Shown piece by piece: positions 27,934-37,366 of a DNA stretch of 64,000 bases. The translations under genes and the position numbers were made by a program. Each line of letters starts with the position of its first letter. The first letter of the stretch is position 1. Origin of the DNA: Glycomyces tenuis DSM 44171. Lineage in GTDB: Bacteria; Actinomycetota; Actinomycetes; Mycobacteriales; Micromonosporaceae. The DNA is taken from NCBI RefSeq assembly GCF_000427885.1, contig NZ_ATYW01000003.1, positions 387,511 to 451,510 of the forward strand. The letters are read 5' to 3'. Below the pieces are notes generated by a model that was given only the letters and a program-made list of their open reading frames with translations, ran no database searches and had not been told where the DNA came from.

Positions 27934-27996
27934 CCGGAGCGATGTCCCGATCGGAGCGGTACCGAAGCGGTCGCCGAACGCGTATCCTGGTGGGCC

Positions 27997-29580
27997 GTGA
28001 AGGCAGACATCCCTGACCACGGCCCCCAGGGCCTCGACGCGGGCGCCATGCGAGCGTGGGCCGCCCGCGGCATCGACACGTTGACGCGCCATCGGCGCGG
28101 CGTCGACGAGCTCAACGTGTTCCCCGTCGCCGACTCCGACACGGCGACCAACATGGTCGCCACGCTCCAGGCCGCCTTCCAGGGCGCGACGCCGGACCTG
28201 CCGCTGCCCGCGCTGCTCGACGAGGCCGCCGGCCGCGCGCTCCTGTCGGCCCGCGGGAACTCCGGGGTGATCCTCGCGCAGATGCTCCGCGGCCTGGCCG
28301 ACGCCTGGACGGCCGACGGCGTCGACGCCAAGGGATTCGCCGCCGGGCTGCGCTCGGCCACCGACGCGGCCACCGCCGCCGTCGCGGTGCCCACCGCGGG
28401 CACCATCCTCACCGTCGCCGAGGCCGCCTCCTCGGCCGCCGCGAAAGCCGCGCCGTTCGGCCTGGTCTCGGCCGCCCGCGCCGCCGCCGAGGCCGCCGCC
28501 GAAGCGGTCGCCGCCACGCCGACGCAGCTGCCCGCGCTGGCCCGCGCGGGCGTGGTCGACGCGGGCGGCCTCGGCCTGGCGCTGCTGCTGGAGGCGCTCG
28601 TCGAGACGCTCACCGGCACCGCCTCGACAGGCGCGCTCGACCTGCTCGAAAGCCACCGCACCAGGCCCGCCGGGCCCGTCGAGGAGGTCCCGCGCGAGAC
28701 CGGTTCGGAGGCCTACGACTACGAAGTGCAGTACCTGCTCGAGTCCTCGGCCGACGCCGCCGCCGACCTGCGGCGGCGCCTGACCGGGCTCGGCGACTCG
28801 GTCGTCATCATCGGCTCGCGCGCCGCCCGATCGGCCACCACGTTCAACGTCCACGTCCACGTCAACGACATCGGCGCGGCCATCGAGGCCGGCATCGAGC
28901 GCGGCCGGGTCCACCGGATCTCGGTGACCCGCTTCGACGACGCCTACTCGCGCCACCCCACCGGGGATCTGGACCGGGCCGTCGTCGCCGTCACCGCCCG
29001 GCCGCAGCTGCGCGGCCTGCTCGAGACCGAGGGCTGCCGCGTGGCCGCCACGGGCGGCGTCGACGACGTGCTGACGGCCATCCGCTCCGGCGGCGGACCG
29101 GACGCCGTCGTGCTGGTCGACGACCCGGCCGCGATCGACGCGGTCCGCGAGGCCTCGCGCGCCGCTCGCGGCGACGGCTACCGGGTCGCGGTCATCCCCA
29201 CCGGATCGATCATGCAGAGCCTGGCCGCGTTCGCCGTGCACGACGCGGAGCGGCCCTTCGACGACGACGTCATCGCCATGGCCGAGGCCGCCGCCGCCTG
29301 CCGCACCGGCGAGGTCCGCTACGAGGGCGGGACCGTCCTCGGGCTGGTCGACGGCGACGTCGTCCACACCGGAGCCGACCCGGCCGTCGCCGCCCTCGAC
29401 CTGGTCGACCGGCTGTGCTCCGCCGGGGCCGAACTCATCACGCTCCTGGTCGGCGCCGAGTCGGATCCCGAAACTGTCACAGCCGTAGGCGATCATGTGG
29501 AAAAAGCGTGGCCGCTGGTGGAGATCCAGCAGCTGCCCGCCGGACAGGACCGGCCGCTCATGCTCATCGGAGCCGAGTGA
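27997..29580 (+). CDS. DAK2-domain kinase (FakA/YloV-like)
   Basis: This 527-residue protein has an N-terminal DAK2 domain with the metal-binding LNVFPVADSDTATNM motif (about 34-48). The ARGNSGVILAQMLRG helix follows. A central domain (from about 245) and a C-terminal domain match the DegV-associated part of FakA. FakA phosphorylates fatty acids bound to FakB proteins. The motif has Ser and Ala where the classic form is DGDTGTN, a variation also found in actinobacterial relatives. The GTG start lies close behind TATCCT, suggesting a leaderless mRNA. recG follows. Confidence 0.85.
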   Translation: MKADIPDHGPQGLDAGAMRAWAARGIDTLTRHRRGVDELNVFPVADSDTATNMVATLQAAFQGATPDLPLPALLDEAAGRALLSARGNSGVILAQMLRGLADAWTADGVDAKGFAAGLRSATDAATAAVAVPTAGTILTVAEAASSAAAKAAPFGLVSAARAAAEAAAEAVAATPTQLPALARAGVVDAGGLGLALLLEALVETLTGTASTGALDLLESHRTRPAGPVEEVPRETGSEAYDYEVQYLLESSADAAADLRRRLTGLGDSVVIIGSRAARSATTFNVHVHVNDIGAAIEAGIERGRVHRISVTRFDDAYSRHPTGDLDRAVVAVTARPQLRGLLETEGCRVAATGGVDDVLTAIRSGGGPDAVVLVDDPAAIDAVREASRAARGDGYRVAVIPTGSIMQSLAAFAVHDAERPFDDDVIAMAEAAAACRTGEVRYEGGTVLGLVDGDVVHTGADPAVAALDLVDRLCSAGAELITLLVGAESDPETVTAVGDHVEKAWPLVEIQQLPAGQDRPLMLIGAE

Positions 29581-29651
29581 CGGCTCCGGGTACGAGCCGC
29601 CGGCGGTCGAATCGGCAGTGAGACCGAGTGAGAACAGTGGAGAGGTGACCG

Positions 29652-31865
29652 TTGACTGTAGGCCTGGACGCCCGCCTGCGAGACGTCGTCGGCGCGAAGA
29701 CCGCAGCCGCACTCGACAAGGGACTGGGGCTCGAGACCGTCGGAGACCTGCTGTCCCACTACCCGTTCCGCTACGCCCAGCGCGGCGAGCAGACCGACCT
29801 CGGCTCCCTGCAGCTCGGCGAGGAGGTCACGATCTTCGCCCAGGTCCGGGCCGCCGTGCAGAAGTCCATGCGCCCCAGGCCCGGCAAACGCAGCGGCAGT
29901 TACCTCGAAGTCGTCGTCGCCGACGAGGCCGGCCGCACGCTCACCCTCACCTACTTCAACCAGCCGTGGCGGGTGAAGGAACTCGTCCCCGGCCGCTGGG
30001 GCCTGTTCGCCGGGAAGGTCGCCCAGTTCCGCGGCCGCCTCCAGCTGAACTCGCCGCAGTCGCGGATGCTCTCGGACGGCGCCGCCGATTCGGCCGAGGC
30101 CGTCGAGGAGTTCGCCGGCGCGCTCATCCCCGTCTACCCGGCCACGGCCGACCTGCCGACCTGGAACATCGGCAAGTGCGTCCAGACCGCCCTGGACCGG
30201 CTCGAGACCCCGGCCGACCCGCTCCCGGCCGCGATCCGCTCCCGCCAGCGCCTGATGGACTACGCCACCGCGCTCCACCAGATCCACCGCCCCGAGTCCT
30301 TCGAGTCCCTCGGCGCGGCCAAGAAGCGCCTGAAATGGCAGGAGGCCCTGGTCATGCAGGCCGCGCTGGTGCGCCGCAAGGCCGAGGCCGCCGTCGAGCC
30401 CGCCACGCCCCGCCCCACAGGCGGAGCGATCCTGGAGGCCTTCGACGCCGCACTGCCGTTCGAGCTCACCGCCGGGCAGCGCCGCGTCGGCGAGGAGATC
30501 GCCGCCGAACTCGCCGGAACGCGCCCTCCCGTCTCCCACCACCACCCGAACCAGAGTGAACTCTGCCCTCCTATGCACCGGCTCCTCCAAGGCGACGTCG
30601 GCTCCGGCAAGACGCTCGTGGCGCTGCGCGCCATGCTCCAGGTCGTCGCCCACGGCGGCCAGGCCGCGATCCTCGCGCCCACCGAGGTCCTCGCCGGACA
30701 GCACCACCGCTCGATCGTCGAGATGCTCGGCGAGCTCGCGCACGGCGGCGAACTGGGCGCCCCGTTGGAGGCCACCCGAGTCGAGCTGCTCACCGGCTCG
30801 GCCACCGCCGCGCAGCGCCGCTCCACCCTGGAGGCCGTCAAATCCGGGGAGGCCGGGATCGTCGTCGGCACCCACGCCCTGCTCTACGACGGCGTCGACT
30901 TCGCCGACCTCGGCCTCGTCGTCGTCGACGAGCAGCACCGCTTCGGCGTCGAGCAGCGGGACGCGCTGCGCTCCAAGGCCGAACGCCCGCCGCACACGCT
31001 CGTCATGACCGCCACGCCGATCCCCAGGACCGTCGCCATGACCGTCTACGGTGACCTGGAGACCAGCCGCCTCACCGAACTCCCCGCCGGGCGCAGCCCG
31101 ATCGACACGCACGTCGTGCCCTACACCGACCAGCGCTGGATGAACCGCACCTGGACGCGCGTCCGCGAAGAGGTCGCCGCCGGACGCCAGGCCTACGTCG
31201 TCTGCCCTCGCGTCGGCGGTGACGACAACGAGGACACCGGCGCGGACGACCGCCGCCCGCCGCTGGCCGTGACCGACACGATCGAGCAGCTCCGCACCGG
31301 CCCCCTCCACGGCCTGCGCCTCGGCCTCCTCCACGGCCGCCTCGACGCCGACGAGAAGGACCGCGTCATGCGCGCCTACGCCGCCGGCGACATCGACGTC
31401 CTGGTCGCCACCACCGTCATCGAGGTCGGCGTCAACGTCCCCAACGCCACCGCCATGGTCATCCTCGACGCCGAGCGCTTCGGCATCTCCCAGCTCCACC
31501 AGCTGCGCGGTCGCGTCGGGCGCGGCAGCCACCCCGGCCTGTGCCTGCTGGTCAGCGAGGCCGCCGAAGGCACCGCCTCCCGCGAGCGCCTCGACGCGGT
31601 CGCCTCCACCACCGACGGCTTCGCCCTCGCCGAGCTCGACCTGGAGCAGCGCCGTGAGGGCGACGTCCTCGGTGCCGCCCAGTCCGGCACGAAGTCGCAC
31701 GTCAAACTCCTGTCGCTGCTGCGCGACGTCGACATCATCGAGGCGGCCAGAGCCGACGCCGTCGAGCTGATCACCGCCGACCCGCGGCTGCGCCAGGAGC
31801 CGGCGTTCGCGGCGCTGGTCGACGACCTGGCCGCCGACCGCGGTGAATATCTGGAGAAGGGCTGA
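29652..31865 (+). CDS. recG: ATP-dependent DNA helicase RecG
   Basis: This 737-residue helicase regresses stalled forks and resolves branched DNA. The N-terminal wedge domain contains the OB fold (about 50-150). Helicase motifs are QGDVGSGKT (about 312-320), VVDEQHRFGVEQR (about 420-432), MTATPIPRT, and the C-terminal TTVIEVGVNVPNA and HQLRGRVGRG. TTG 29652 follows GAGAGGTGACC. The protein has full length for the actinobacterial type. rsmD starts 22 bases after the stop. Confidence 0.95.
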   Translation: MTVGLDARLRDVVGAKTAAALDKGLGLETVGDLLSHYPFRYAQRGEQTDLGSLQLGEEVTIFAQVRAAVQKSMRPRPGKRSGSYLEVVVADEAGRTLTLTYFNQPWRVKELVPGRWGLFAGKVAQFRGRLQLNSPQSRMLSDGAADSAEAVEEFAGALIPVYPATADLPTWNIGKCVQTALDRLETPADPLPAAIRSRQRLMDYATALHQIHRPESFESLGAAKKRLKWQEALVMQAALVRRKAEAAVEPATPRPTGGAILEAFDAALPFELTAGQRRVGEEIAAELAGTRPPVSHHHPNQSELCPPMHRLLQGDVGSGKTLVALRAMLQVVAHGGQAAILAPTEVLAGQHHRSIVEMLGELAHGGELGAPLEATRVELLTGSATAAQRRSTLEAVKSGEAGIVVGTHALLYDGVDFADLGLVVVDEQHRFGVEQRDALRSKAERPPHTLVMTATPIPRTVAMTVYGDLETSRLTELPAGRSPIDTHVVPYTDQRWMNRTWTRVREEVAAGRQAYVVCPRVGGDDNEDTGADDRRPPLAVTDTIEQLRTGPLHGLRLGLLHGRLDADEKDRVMRAYAAGDIDVLVATTVIEVGVNVPNATAMVILDAERFGISQLHQLRGRVGRGSHPGLCLLVSEAAEGTASRERLDAVASTTDGFALAELDLEQRREGDVLGAAQSGTKSHVKLLSLLRDVDIIEAARADAVELITADPRLRQEPAFAALVDDLAADRGEYLEKG

Positions 31866-31887
31866 GCGGAGTTACAGTGGTAATCCC

Positions 31888-32445
31888 ATGACCAGGATCA
31901 TCGCGGGCGCCCTCAAGGGCCGCCGCCTCGCCACACCGCCGGGGGACCGCACCCGGCCCACCTCCGACCGGGTCCGCGAGGCGCTGTTCAACTCGCTCGC
32001 CCCCGGAGGCGACCTCGAAGGGCTCCGCTTCGCCGACCTGTACGCCGGTTCCGGCGCGGTCGGCATCGAGGCGGTCTCGCGGGGCGCCGAGCACGCCCTG
32101 TTCGTCGAGTCCCATCCGCTCACCGCGAAGCTGCTGCGCCGCAACATAACCGAGCTCGCCGTCGAGGACTGCCTGGTGGTCTCCGCCCCGGTCGAGAAGG
32201 CGCTCGCCTCGGCGCCGCAGGAGCCCTACGACATCGTCTTCGCCGATCCGCCGTACGCCGTGACCGACCAGGCGATCGCCGCGATGCTCGAGGCGCTGGT
32301 CGAACACGACTGGCTCGCCCCCGACGCCGACGTCGTCGTCGAGCGCGCCGGTCGCGACGCGAGCGTGCCGTGGCCCGCGAAGATCGCAGAAGACCGCGTC
32401 CGCCGCTACGGGACCACCGCTCTTTGCTACGGTCACCGGCTGTGA
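31888..32445 (+). CDS. rsmD: 16S rRNA (guanine-966-N2)-methyltransferase
   Basis: This 185-residue enzyme methylates G966 of 16S rRNA. MTRIIAGALKGRRLATP, the SAM motif FADLYAGSGAVGIEA (about 49-63) and the catalytic IVFADPPYAV (about 117-126) are the RsmD hallmarks. ATG 31888 gives the standard N-terminus. The TGA stop overlaps the GTG start of coaD (GTGA), the usual rsmD-coaD coupling. Confidence 0.94.
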   Translation: MTRIIAGALKGRRLATPPGDRTRPTSDRVREALFNSLAPGGDLEGLRFADLYAGSGAVGIEAVSRGAEHALFVESHPLTAKLLRRNITELAVEDCLVVSAPVEKALASAPQEPYDIVFADPPYAVTDQAIAAMLEALVEHDWLAPDADVVVERAGRDASVPWPAKIAEDRVRRYGTTALCYGHRL

Positions 32446-32933
32446 AACCTGAATCTCGGCACGCCGTCTGTCCCGGATCATTCGATCCGGTGACGTACGG
32501 TCATCTCGACATCATCCGCCGCACCTCACAGCTGTACGATGAGGTGTGGGTCGCGGTCTTCCACAACGCCTCGAAGAACGCGGTGTTCACCGTCGAGGAG
32601 CGGCTGGAGCTCCTTCGTGAGACCACGGCCGACATCCCGAACGTCCGAGTGGCGTCGTTCCGAGGGCTGGTCGTCGACTTCTGCGCGGAACACAGAGTCG
32701 GCGTCATCGTCAAAGGAGTTCGCGCCGTGTCAGACTTCGACTACGAACTGCAAATGGCCCAGATGAACTACGGTCTGAGGGGCATTGAGACGGTGATGAT
32801 GCCCACCAATCCGCTGTACTCTTTCCTTTCGTCCTCGATGGTCAAAGACGCGGCAAAGTGGGGCGGCGACATCTCCCCCCATGTGCCGGAAATCGTCCAA
32901 AGGCGACTGGTGGAACGCATGAGTCAGGATTGA
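32442..32933 (+). CDS. coaD: Phosphopantetheine adenylyltransferase
   Basis: This 163-residue enzyme joins ATP and 4'-phosphopantetheine in CoA synthesis. GSFDPVTYGHLDII carries the nucleotidyltransferase TxGH motif. KGVRAVSDFDYELQMAQMN and LSSSMVKDAA (the ISSTxVR-type motif) complete the active site. It starts with GTG overlapping rsmD. Confidence 0.96.
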   Translation: MKPESRHAVCPGSFDPVTYGHLDIIRRTSQLYDEVWVAVFHNASKNAVFTVEERLELLRETTADIPNVRVASFRGLVVDFCAEHRVGVIVKGVRAVSDFDYELQMAQMNYGLRGIETVMMPTNPLYSFLSSSMVKDAAKWGGDISPHVPEIVQRRLVERMSQD

Positions 32934-32969
32934 GCAGTAATTCCTGGCCCGATACGGGACAATAACCCC

Positions 32970-33509
32970 ATGACAGATATCGACGGGAGCAAATCGGTGG
33001 GTTCGCTCGACAGGATCGAAGAGATCATCGCCTATGTGGAGGCGGCCAAGGCCGTCCCGATGTCCCGCGCCTGCAAGGTCGATCGGGCCGAGCTCATCGC
33101 GATGCTGGAGGAGCTCCAGAACGAGCTCCCGGGCGACATCCGCCGCGCCGAGGCCATGCTCCAGGAACGCGACAAGATCATCGAGGCCGGAGAGCGCGAG
33201 GCCGAGCGGATCATCTCCGAAGGCGAGGCCGAGCACGCCAGGCTCGTCTCGCGCCACGAGGTGACGGTCTCGGCCGAGCACGAAGGCAACCGCATCATCT
33301 CCGAGGCCCGCGGCGAGGCGCAGCGGCTGCGCGACGAGGTCGACGAGTACGTCGACACGACGCTCGCGAACTTCGAGCAGTTCCTGCACCGGGCCCTCTC
33401 GGGCGTCGAGCGGGGCCGCGACAAGATGCACACGCTCCGCGAGATCGGCTCCTTCGCCCCCCACCAGGCCGAAGAGGCCGAGGACGAGCGCCCGCTCCCG
33501 CAGATCTGA
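32970..33509 (+). CDS. sepIVA: SepIVA-like DivIVA-domain coiled-coil protein
   Basis: This 179-residue protein is mostly coiled coil. SLDRIEEIIAYVEAAKAVPM and DRAELIAMLEELQNELPGDI form the start. Repeated helices with AEAMLQERDKIIEAGEREAE follow. Gene order (coaD - this gene - DUF177 - rpmF - rnc - mutM) matches the neighbourhood of the mycobacterial septation protein SepIVA. That protein helps division and polar growth. The assignment rests on order and composition more than on motifs. Confidence 0.75.
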   Translation: MTDIDGSKSVGSLDRIEEIIAYVEAAKAVPMSRACKVDRAELIAMLEELQNELPGDIRRAEAMLQERDKIIEAGEREAERIISEGEAEHARLVSRHEVTVSAEHEGNRIISEARGEAQRLRDEVDEYVDTTLANFEQFLHRALSGVERGRDKMHTLREIGSFAPHQAEEAEDERPLPQI

Positions 33510-33727
33510 CGGCCCGCCCGCGGCCCGCGTGGGAGCCCGGCTCGACGTCGCACTGCCGACGGCTCCGCGTCCCATCGCGCCGTCGGCCCGCGGCCGCCCC
33601 GTCGCCGTCTGATCGAGCGTTTCGCCGCCGCCGCCCACCTGCTTGGGCATGCCCGCGACGCTGAGGTAACATTGTCGGTCGGCCTCGATCGAGGCACATC
33701 TCCCTGACGAAGGACTGCCGTTCACCG

Positions 33728-34303
33728 ATGACTGACACTGCCCTGGATCCCGCCGCTCCGCTGGTGGTCGACACCGCGGAACTCGGGCGTAGCGCAGGCG
33801 CGACCATGAGGGTCGAGCGCGAGGTCGCCGCACCCGAGGCGTTCGGTCCTGACGTGTTCCGGGTCCCCGAGTCGTCGCCGCTGTCCGTCGACGTCACCCT
33901 CACCTCGGTGAGCGAAGGCGTCCTCGCCGACGGCGACGTCGAGGCCACCGCCGAGGGGGAGTGTGCGAGGTGCCTCGCACCCGTCGAGGACACTCTCAGG
34001 GTCCGCGTACAGGAGCTGTACGCTTATGAAGGCTCCGTCACCGAAGAGACCACTGACGCCGACGAGATTCTGCGGCTCCAGGGGGATCTGCTCGATCTGG
34101 AGCCCGCGGTTCGGGACGCGCTGGTGCTGGCGATGCCGGTCACCCCGCTGTGCCGACCTGACTGCCCGGGGCTGTGCGCCGAATGCGGCGTCCCCTGGGA
34201 CGAACTGCCCGACGACCACCGTCACGAGACGGTGGACCCGCGTTGGGCGGCATTGGAGAAGTTGCGGTCAGTCGACGCCGAGAGCGACGACAGGCCCGAG
34301 TAG
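33728..34303 (+). CDS. DUF177 (YceD) protein
   Basis: This 191-residue protein has the YceD-family pattern with six Cys: GECARCLAPV in the middle and CRPDCPGLCAECG near the C-terminus, a likely metal site. The gene stands directly before rpmF, as in most bacteria; plant relatives act in 23S rRNA maturation, so a ribosome-assembly role is likely. A -10-like TAACAT near 33665 lies upstream. The 218-base gap before it holds only short hairpins. Confidence 0.85.
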   Translation: MTDTALDPAAPLVVDTAELGRSAGATMRVEREVAAPEAFGPDVFRVPESSPLSVDVTLTSVSEGVLADGDVEATAEGECARCLAPVEDTLRVRVQELYAYEGSVTEETTDADEILRLQGDLLDLEPAVRDALVLAMPVTPLCRPDCPGLCAECGVPWDELPDDHRHETVDPRWAALEKLRSVDAESDDRPE

Positions 34304-34330
34304 CACAGCGTACAAGTATGGAGTTCTGAA

Positions 34331-34504
34331 GTGGCTGTTCCGAAGCGTCGTATGTCGCGTAGCAACACCCGGCACCGCCGTTCGCAGTGGAAGGCTGCGC
34401 CGGTGCGACTGGTCGAGTGCCCGCAGTGCCACGCCAAGAAGCGCGGCCACCAGGTCTGCGAGGTCTGCGGCACGTACAAGGGCCGTCAGGTCCTCGAGGC
34501 TTAA
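34331..34504 (+). CDS. rpmF: 50S ribosomal protein L32
   Basis: This 57-residue protein, read from GTG 34331 to TAA 34502-34504, begins [19 protein letters not shown], the standard L32 start. It carries a zinc ribbon with CPQC and CEVC and ends [13 protein letters not shown] lies about eight bases before the start. It lies 27 bases after DUF177. Confidence 0.95.
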   Translation: MAVPKRRMSRSNTRHRRSQWKAAPVRLVECPQCHAKKRGHQVCEVCGTYKGRQVLEA

Positions 34505-34722
34505 GCGGGGGCAAGGGTCCGCTCGGGCCCGGGCGGACCGCCTCAGAACCGATCACCGATCCCATGCTCGGCTCGCCGAGCTCGACCGGCCCCGTCGCAA
34601 GCTCGCTTCGCGAGCTCCGCCGACGGGCCGGCTCCTCACCAGGACCGGTGACCCGTCCTGAGACGGCCTCCACGGCCCGGCCCGGCTGACGTCTCCATAT
34701 GTCCATCCTGGGTGGGAGGCTC

Positions 34723-35439
34723 ATGGGCGACAAGGCAGTTCAGCATTTCGAAGCAGTGTTCGGGGTCCGCGACATCGACCCCGAACTGCTGCGTCTCGCC
34801 CTGACCCACCGGTCCTACGCCTACGAGCACGGCGGCATCCCCACGAACGAGCGCCTCGAGTTCCTCGGCGACTCGGTGCTGAGCCTGGTCATCACCACCG
34901 CGCTGTACGGCAACCACCCCGAACTGCCCGAAGGGCAGCTCGCCCGGCTGCGGGCCTCGGTGGTGAACATGAAGGCCCTGGCCGCCGTCGCGCGGCGCAT
35001 GGGGGCGGGCGGCATCGGCCCGCACCTCTACCTCGGCAAAGGCGAGGAGTCCTCCGGCGGGCGGAACAAGAACTCGATCCTGGCCGACGCCGTGGAGGCG
35101 CTGCTCGGCGCGGTGTACCTCCAGTACGGCGTCGAGACCGCCAAGCGGGTGGTCCACCACTTCTTCGACCCGCTCATGGAACGCGCCGCCGGGCAGGGCG
35201 CCGCCCTGGACTGGAAGACCAGCCTCCAGGAGCTCACCGCCGACTCCGGCCTCGGCGTCCCCGAGTACCGGATCAGCGAGTCCGGGCCCGACCACGCCAA
35301 GGAGTTCACCGCCTGGGCCGTCGTGGCCGGCGAGGAGTTCGGCGAGGGCACCGGCGGCTCGAAGAAGGACGCCGAGCAGATCGCGGCCGAGCTGGCCTGG
35401 CGGGTGCTCTCGGAGCGCCTCGGCGTCAAGCAGCGCTGA
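34723..35439 (+). CDS. rnc: Ribonuclease III
   Basis: This 238-residue enzyme cuts double-stranded RNA in rRNA and mRNA processing. The catalytic signature [12 protein letters not shown] is near residues 43-54, with a second metal-binding Asp/Glu pair in [14 protein letters not shown] dsRNA-binding domain follows (about 165-235, [15 protein letters not shown]). ATG 34723 is preferred because GGGAGG stands just before it; ATG 34699 has no such site. It converges with mutM, three bases apart. Confidence 0.93.
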   Translation: MGDKAVQHFEAVFGVRDIDPELLRLALTHRSYAYEHGGIPTNERLEFLGDSVLSLVITTALYGNHPELPEGQLARLRASVVNMKALAAVARRMGAGGIGPHLYLGKGEESSGGRNKNSILADAVEALLGAVYLQYGVETAKRVVHHFFDPLMERAAGQGAALDWKTSLQELTADSGLGVPEYRISESGPDHAKEFTAWAVVAGEEFGEGTGGSKKDAEQIAAELAWRVLSERLGVKQR

Positions 35440-35442
35440 GCC

Positions 35443-36306
35443 TCAGCGCTGGCACTTCGGGCAGTAGTGCGCCGAGCGGTCGCCGATGACCTCCCGGCGG
35501 ATCGACGTGCCGCACCGGCGGCACGGCTGCCCCGCGCGGCCGTACACCGCGAGCTCCCGCGAGAAGTACCCCGACTCGCCGTTGACCCGCACATAGAGCG
35601 GGTCGAACGAGGTCCCGCCCGCTTCGAGGGCCTCCTCCAACACGGCCCGGACGTGCCCGAGCAGCTCCATGGCCTTCCGCTGCGAGATCCGCTCCCCGAG
35701 CCGTCGCCCGCGGATCCCGGCCCGCCACAGCGCCTCGTCGGCGTAGATGTTGCCCACGCCGCTGATCCAGCCCTGGTCCAGCAGCGCCTTCTTCACCTCG
35801 ATGCGCCGCGAGCGCAGCCTGGCCGCGCACCGCTCGGCGTCGAACTCCGGCTCGAACACGTCCGGCGCGATGTGGCCGAGCGTCTTCGGCACCGTCCCGT
35901 CGTGGTCGGTGACCTCGAGGAAGCCGAAGGTCCGCTGGTCGACGAACCACAGCTCGCGCTCGTCAGCGAACCGCACGCGGACCCGCAGGTGCCGGTGCGC
36001 CTCCGCGCCGGCGTCCATGACGCGGAACTGCCCGCTCATGCCCAGATGGCACACCAGGACCCGGTCGCCTCCGGGGAGCTCGCCGGCCGAGGACGGCTCG
36101 GCGTCGAGATGCAGCCACATGAACTTCCCGCGCCGCCCGCTGCCGGTGACCGTCAGCCCGCGCAGGCACGCGGCGAAGTCGTCGACGCCCGCCGCGTGGC
36201 GTCGGACCGACCTCGGGTTGTACACCTCGACGGCGCTGATGAGCCCGCCGCGGAAGGCCGCGTCGACCCCGCGGCGGACCGTCTCGACTTCGGGAAGTTC
36301 AGGCAC
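35443..36306 (-). CDS. mutM: Formamidopyrimidine-DNA glycosylase
   Basis: This 287-residue enzyme removes 8-oxoguanine and nicks the site. It begins PELPEVETVRRG, with the catalytic Pro2 and Glu3. QGWISGVGNIYADEALW is the helix-two-turn-helix region. The C-terminal zinc finger has CRRCG and CPKC. In mycobacteria it follows rnc on the same strand; here it faces rnc, a local inversion. Confidence 0.95.
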   Translation of the reverse strand: MPELPEVETVRRGVDAAFRGGLISAVEVYNPRSVRRHAAGVDDFAACLRGLTVTGSGRRGKFMWLHLDAEPSSAGELPGGDRVLVCHLGMSGQFRVMDAGAEAHRHLRVRVRFADERELWFVDQRTFGFLEVTDHDGTVPKTLGHIAPDVFEPEFDAERCAARLRSRRIEVKKALLDQGWISGVGNIYADEALWRAGIRGRRLGERISQRKAMELLGHVRAVLEEALEAGGTSFDPLYVRVNGESGYFSRELAVYGRAGQPCRRCGTSIRREVIGDRSAHYCPKCQR

Positions 36307-36329
36307 CGCTCAATTATGCGCGGGCCGCT

Positions 36330-36968
36330 TCAACTGAGCTGCGGGTGCTTCTCCCGGACCGGTTCCAGGCCGTAGTTGATCGCGAAGGCGATCGCCGCCA
36401 GGCGCGAGTTCACGCCGAGCTTGCCCAGGACGTTCTGGACGTGGGAGCGGACCGTGGAGACCGACACGCCCATCGCGTCGGCCATGTGGCTGGTGGCCTC
36501 GCCTCGGACGATGCGGCGCAGCACGTCGTCCTCCCGCGGGGTGAGGTGGTGCGCCAGCTCATGCGCGTCCTGCGCGCCGAGGAGCGGCGCGGGTTGGAGG
36601 GCGGCCCGGAGAAGCTGCGGATCGTAGTACGGGGGGCTGGCGATCCCCTGGTCGATCGCTTTGAGCAGGTCTTTCGGCAGGATATGGGTGCACGCTATCC
36701 CGGCGGCGGCCACCGAGACGGCCTTGCGCAGGACGGAACCGTCGTCGCGGTCCGTGATGAGGAACACCGGTCTTCTACAGTCGGTCAGGATTCTGCTCCT
36801 GGAGACAGCCTCCAGGGCGACCAGACAGCATTCGACGTGCTCTGCGGTGGCGAGCGCCTTGGCGTTCGTCGCCTCGATGGCGATGTCGCCTCGGCGGTGG
36901 AGCAACGGTCGAATGCTGGCTGAGAACACCTGATTGGGGTCGTACAGCATTACACGCACGGCCTGCAC
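36330..36968 (-). CDS. LuxR-family regulator with atypical receiver domain
   Basis: This 212-residue protein has a C-terminal GerE/LuxR helix-turn-helix (LTPREDDVLRRIVRGEATSH, then VSVSTVRSHVQNVLGKLGVNSRL). The N-terminal half looks like a receiver with YDPNQVF, a Thr in LITDRDD and a Lys in LPKDLL. However, the phospho-acceptor Asp is absent (CCLVALEAVSR). It has no adjacent kinase. It may respond to a ligand or redox signal through its Cys residues, or be constitutively active. The start is GTG behind AAGGATGAG. Confidence 0.8.
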   Translation of the reverse strand: MQAVRVMLYDPNQVFSASIRPLLHRRGDIAIEATNAKALATAEHVECCLVALEAVSRSRILTDCRRPVFLITDRDDGSVLRKAVSVAAAGIACTHILPKDLLKAIDQGIASPPYYDPQLLRAALQPAPLLGAQDAHELAHHLTPREDDVLRRIVRGEATSHMADAMGVSVSTVRSHVQNVLGKLGVNSRLAAIAFAINYGLEPVREKHPQLS

Positions 36969-37366
36969 CTCATCCTTCAGGTTTTTGGTCGCCTCCCCAG
37001 TTGCGCGCCGGTTCAGGCGGCTATCCCAGAATGACCGTTTGTAATCGCCGAGTCCAGCTTTGAGTCAGATGGCCGACACAAGTGGGTATGAAACGGCTCC
37101 AAGCTGCGATAATGCGAATCCGGCTTGTTGCGGACGGTGACCGCCGCGCCGGCTCGACACCGGGCCGGGGCCGCACGATCGCCTGGTGGGTCTGCCACGC
37201 GGTCGACGAGGCCCCGGCCCGGTCCGTGACGGTGCCCCGGGAAGACGGCTCCGCGCCGTGGGCCTGTGCCGCCCGTCCGGCCGCCTCGTCAACGCCCCCC
37301 CGGGCCGCCGTGCCGTCCGTTCGGCTTCCTCCGTCAGCCCCTGGGCCCTCTGTTCGGCTTCCTCCG
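36969..37366. other. Non-coding region with a short direct repeat
   Basis: About 400 bases without a supported gene. The 20-base sequence TTCGGCTTCCTCCGTCAGCC occurs at 37320-37339 and 37353-37372 (33-base period); the second copy overlaps the end of the CAP-domain gene. An AT-richer stretch at 36990-37110 probably holds the promoter of the LuxR-type gene. Confidence 0.5.
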
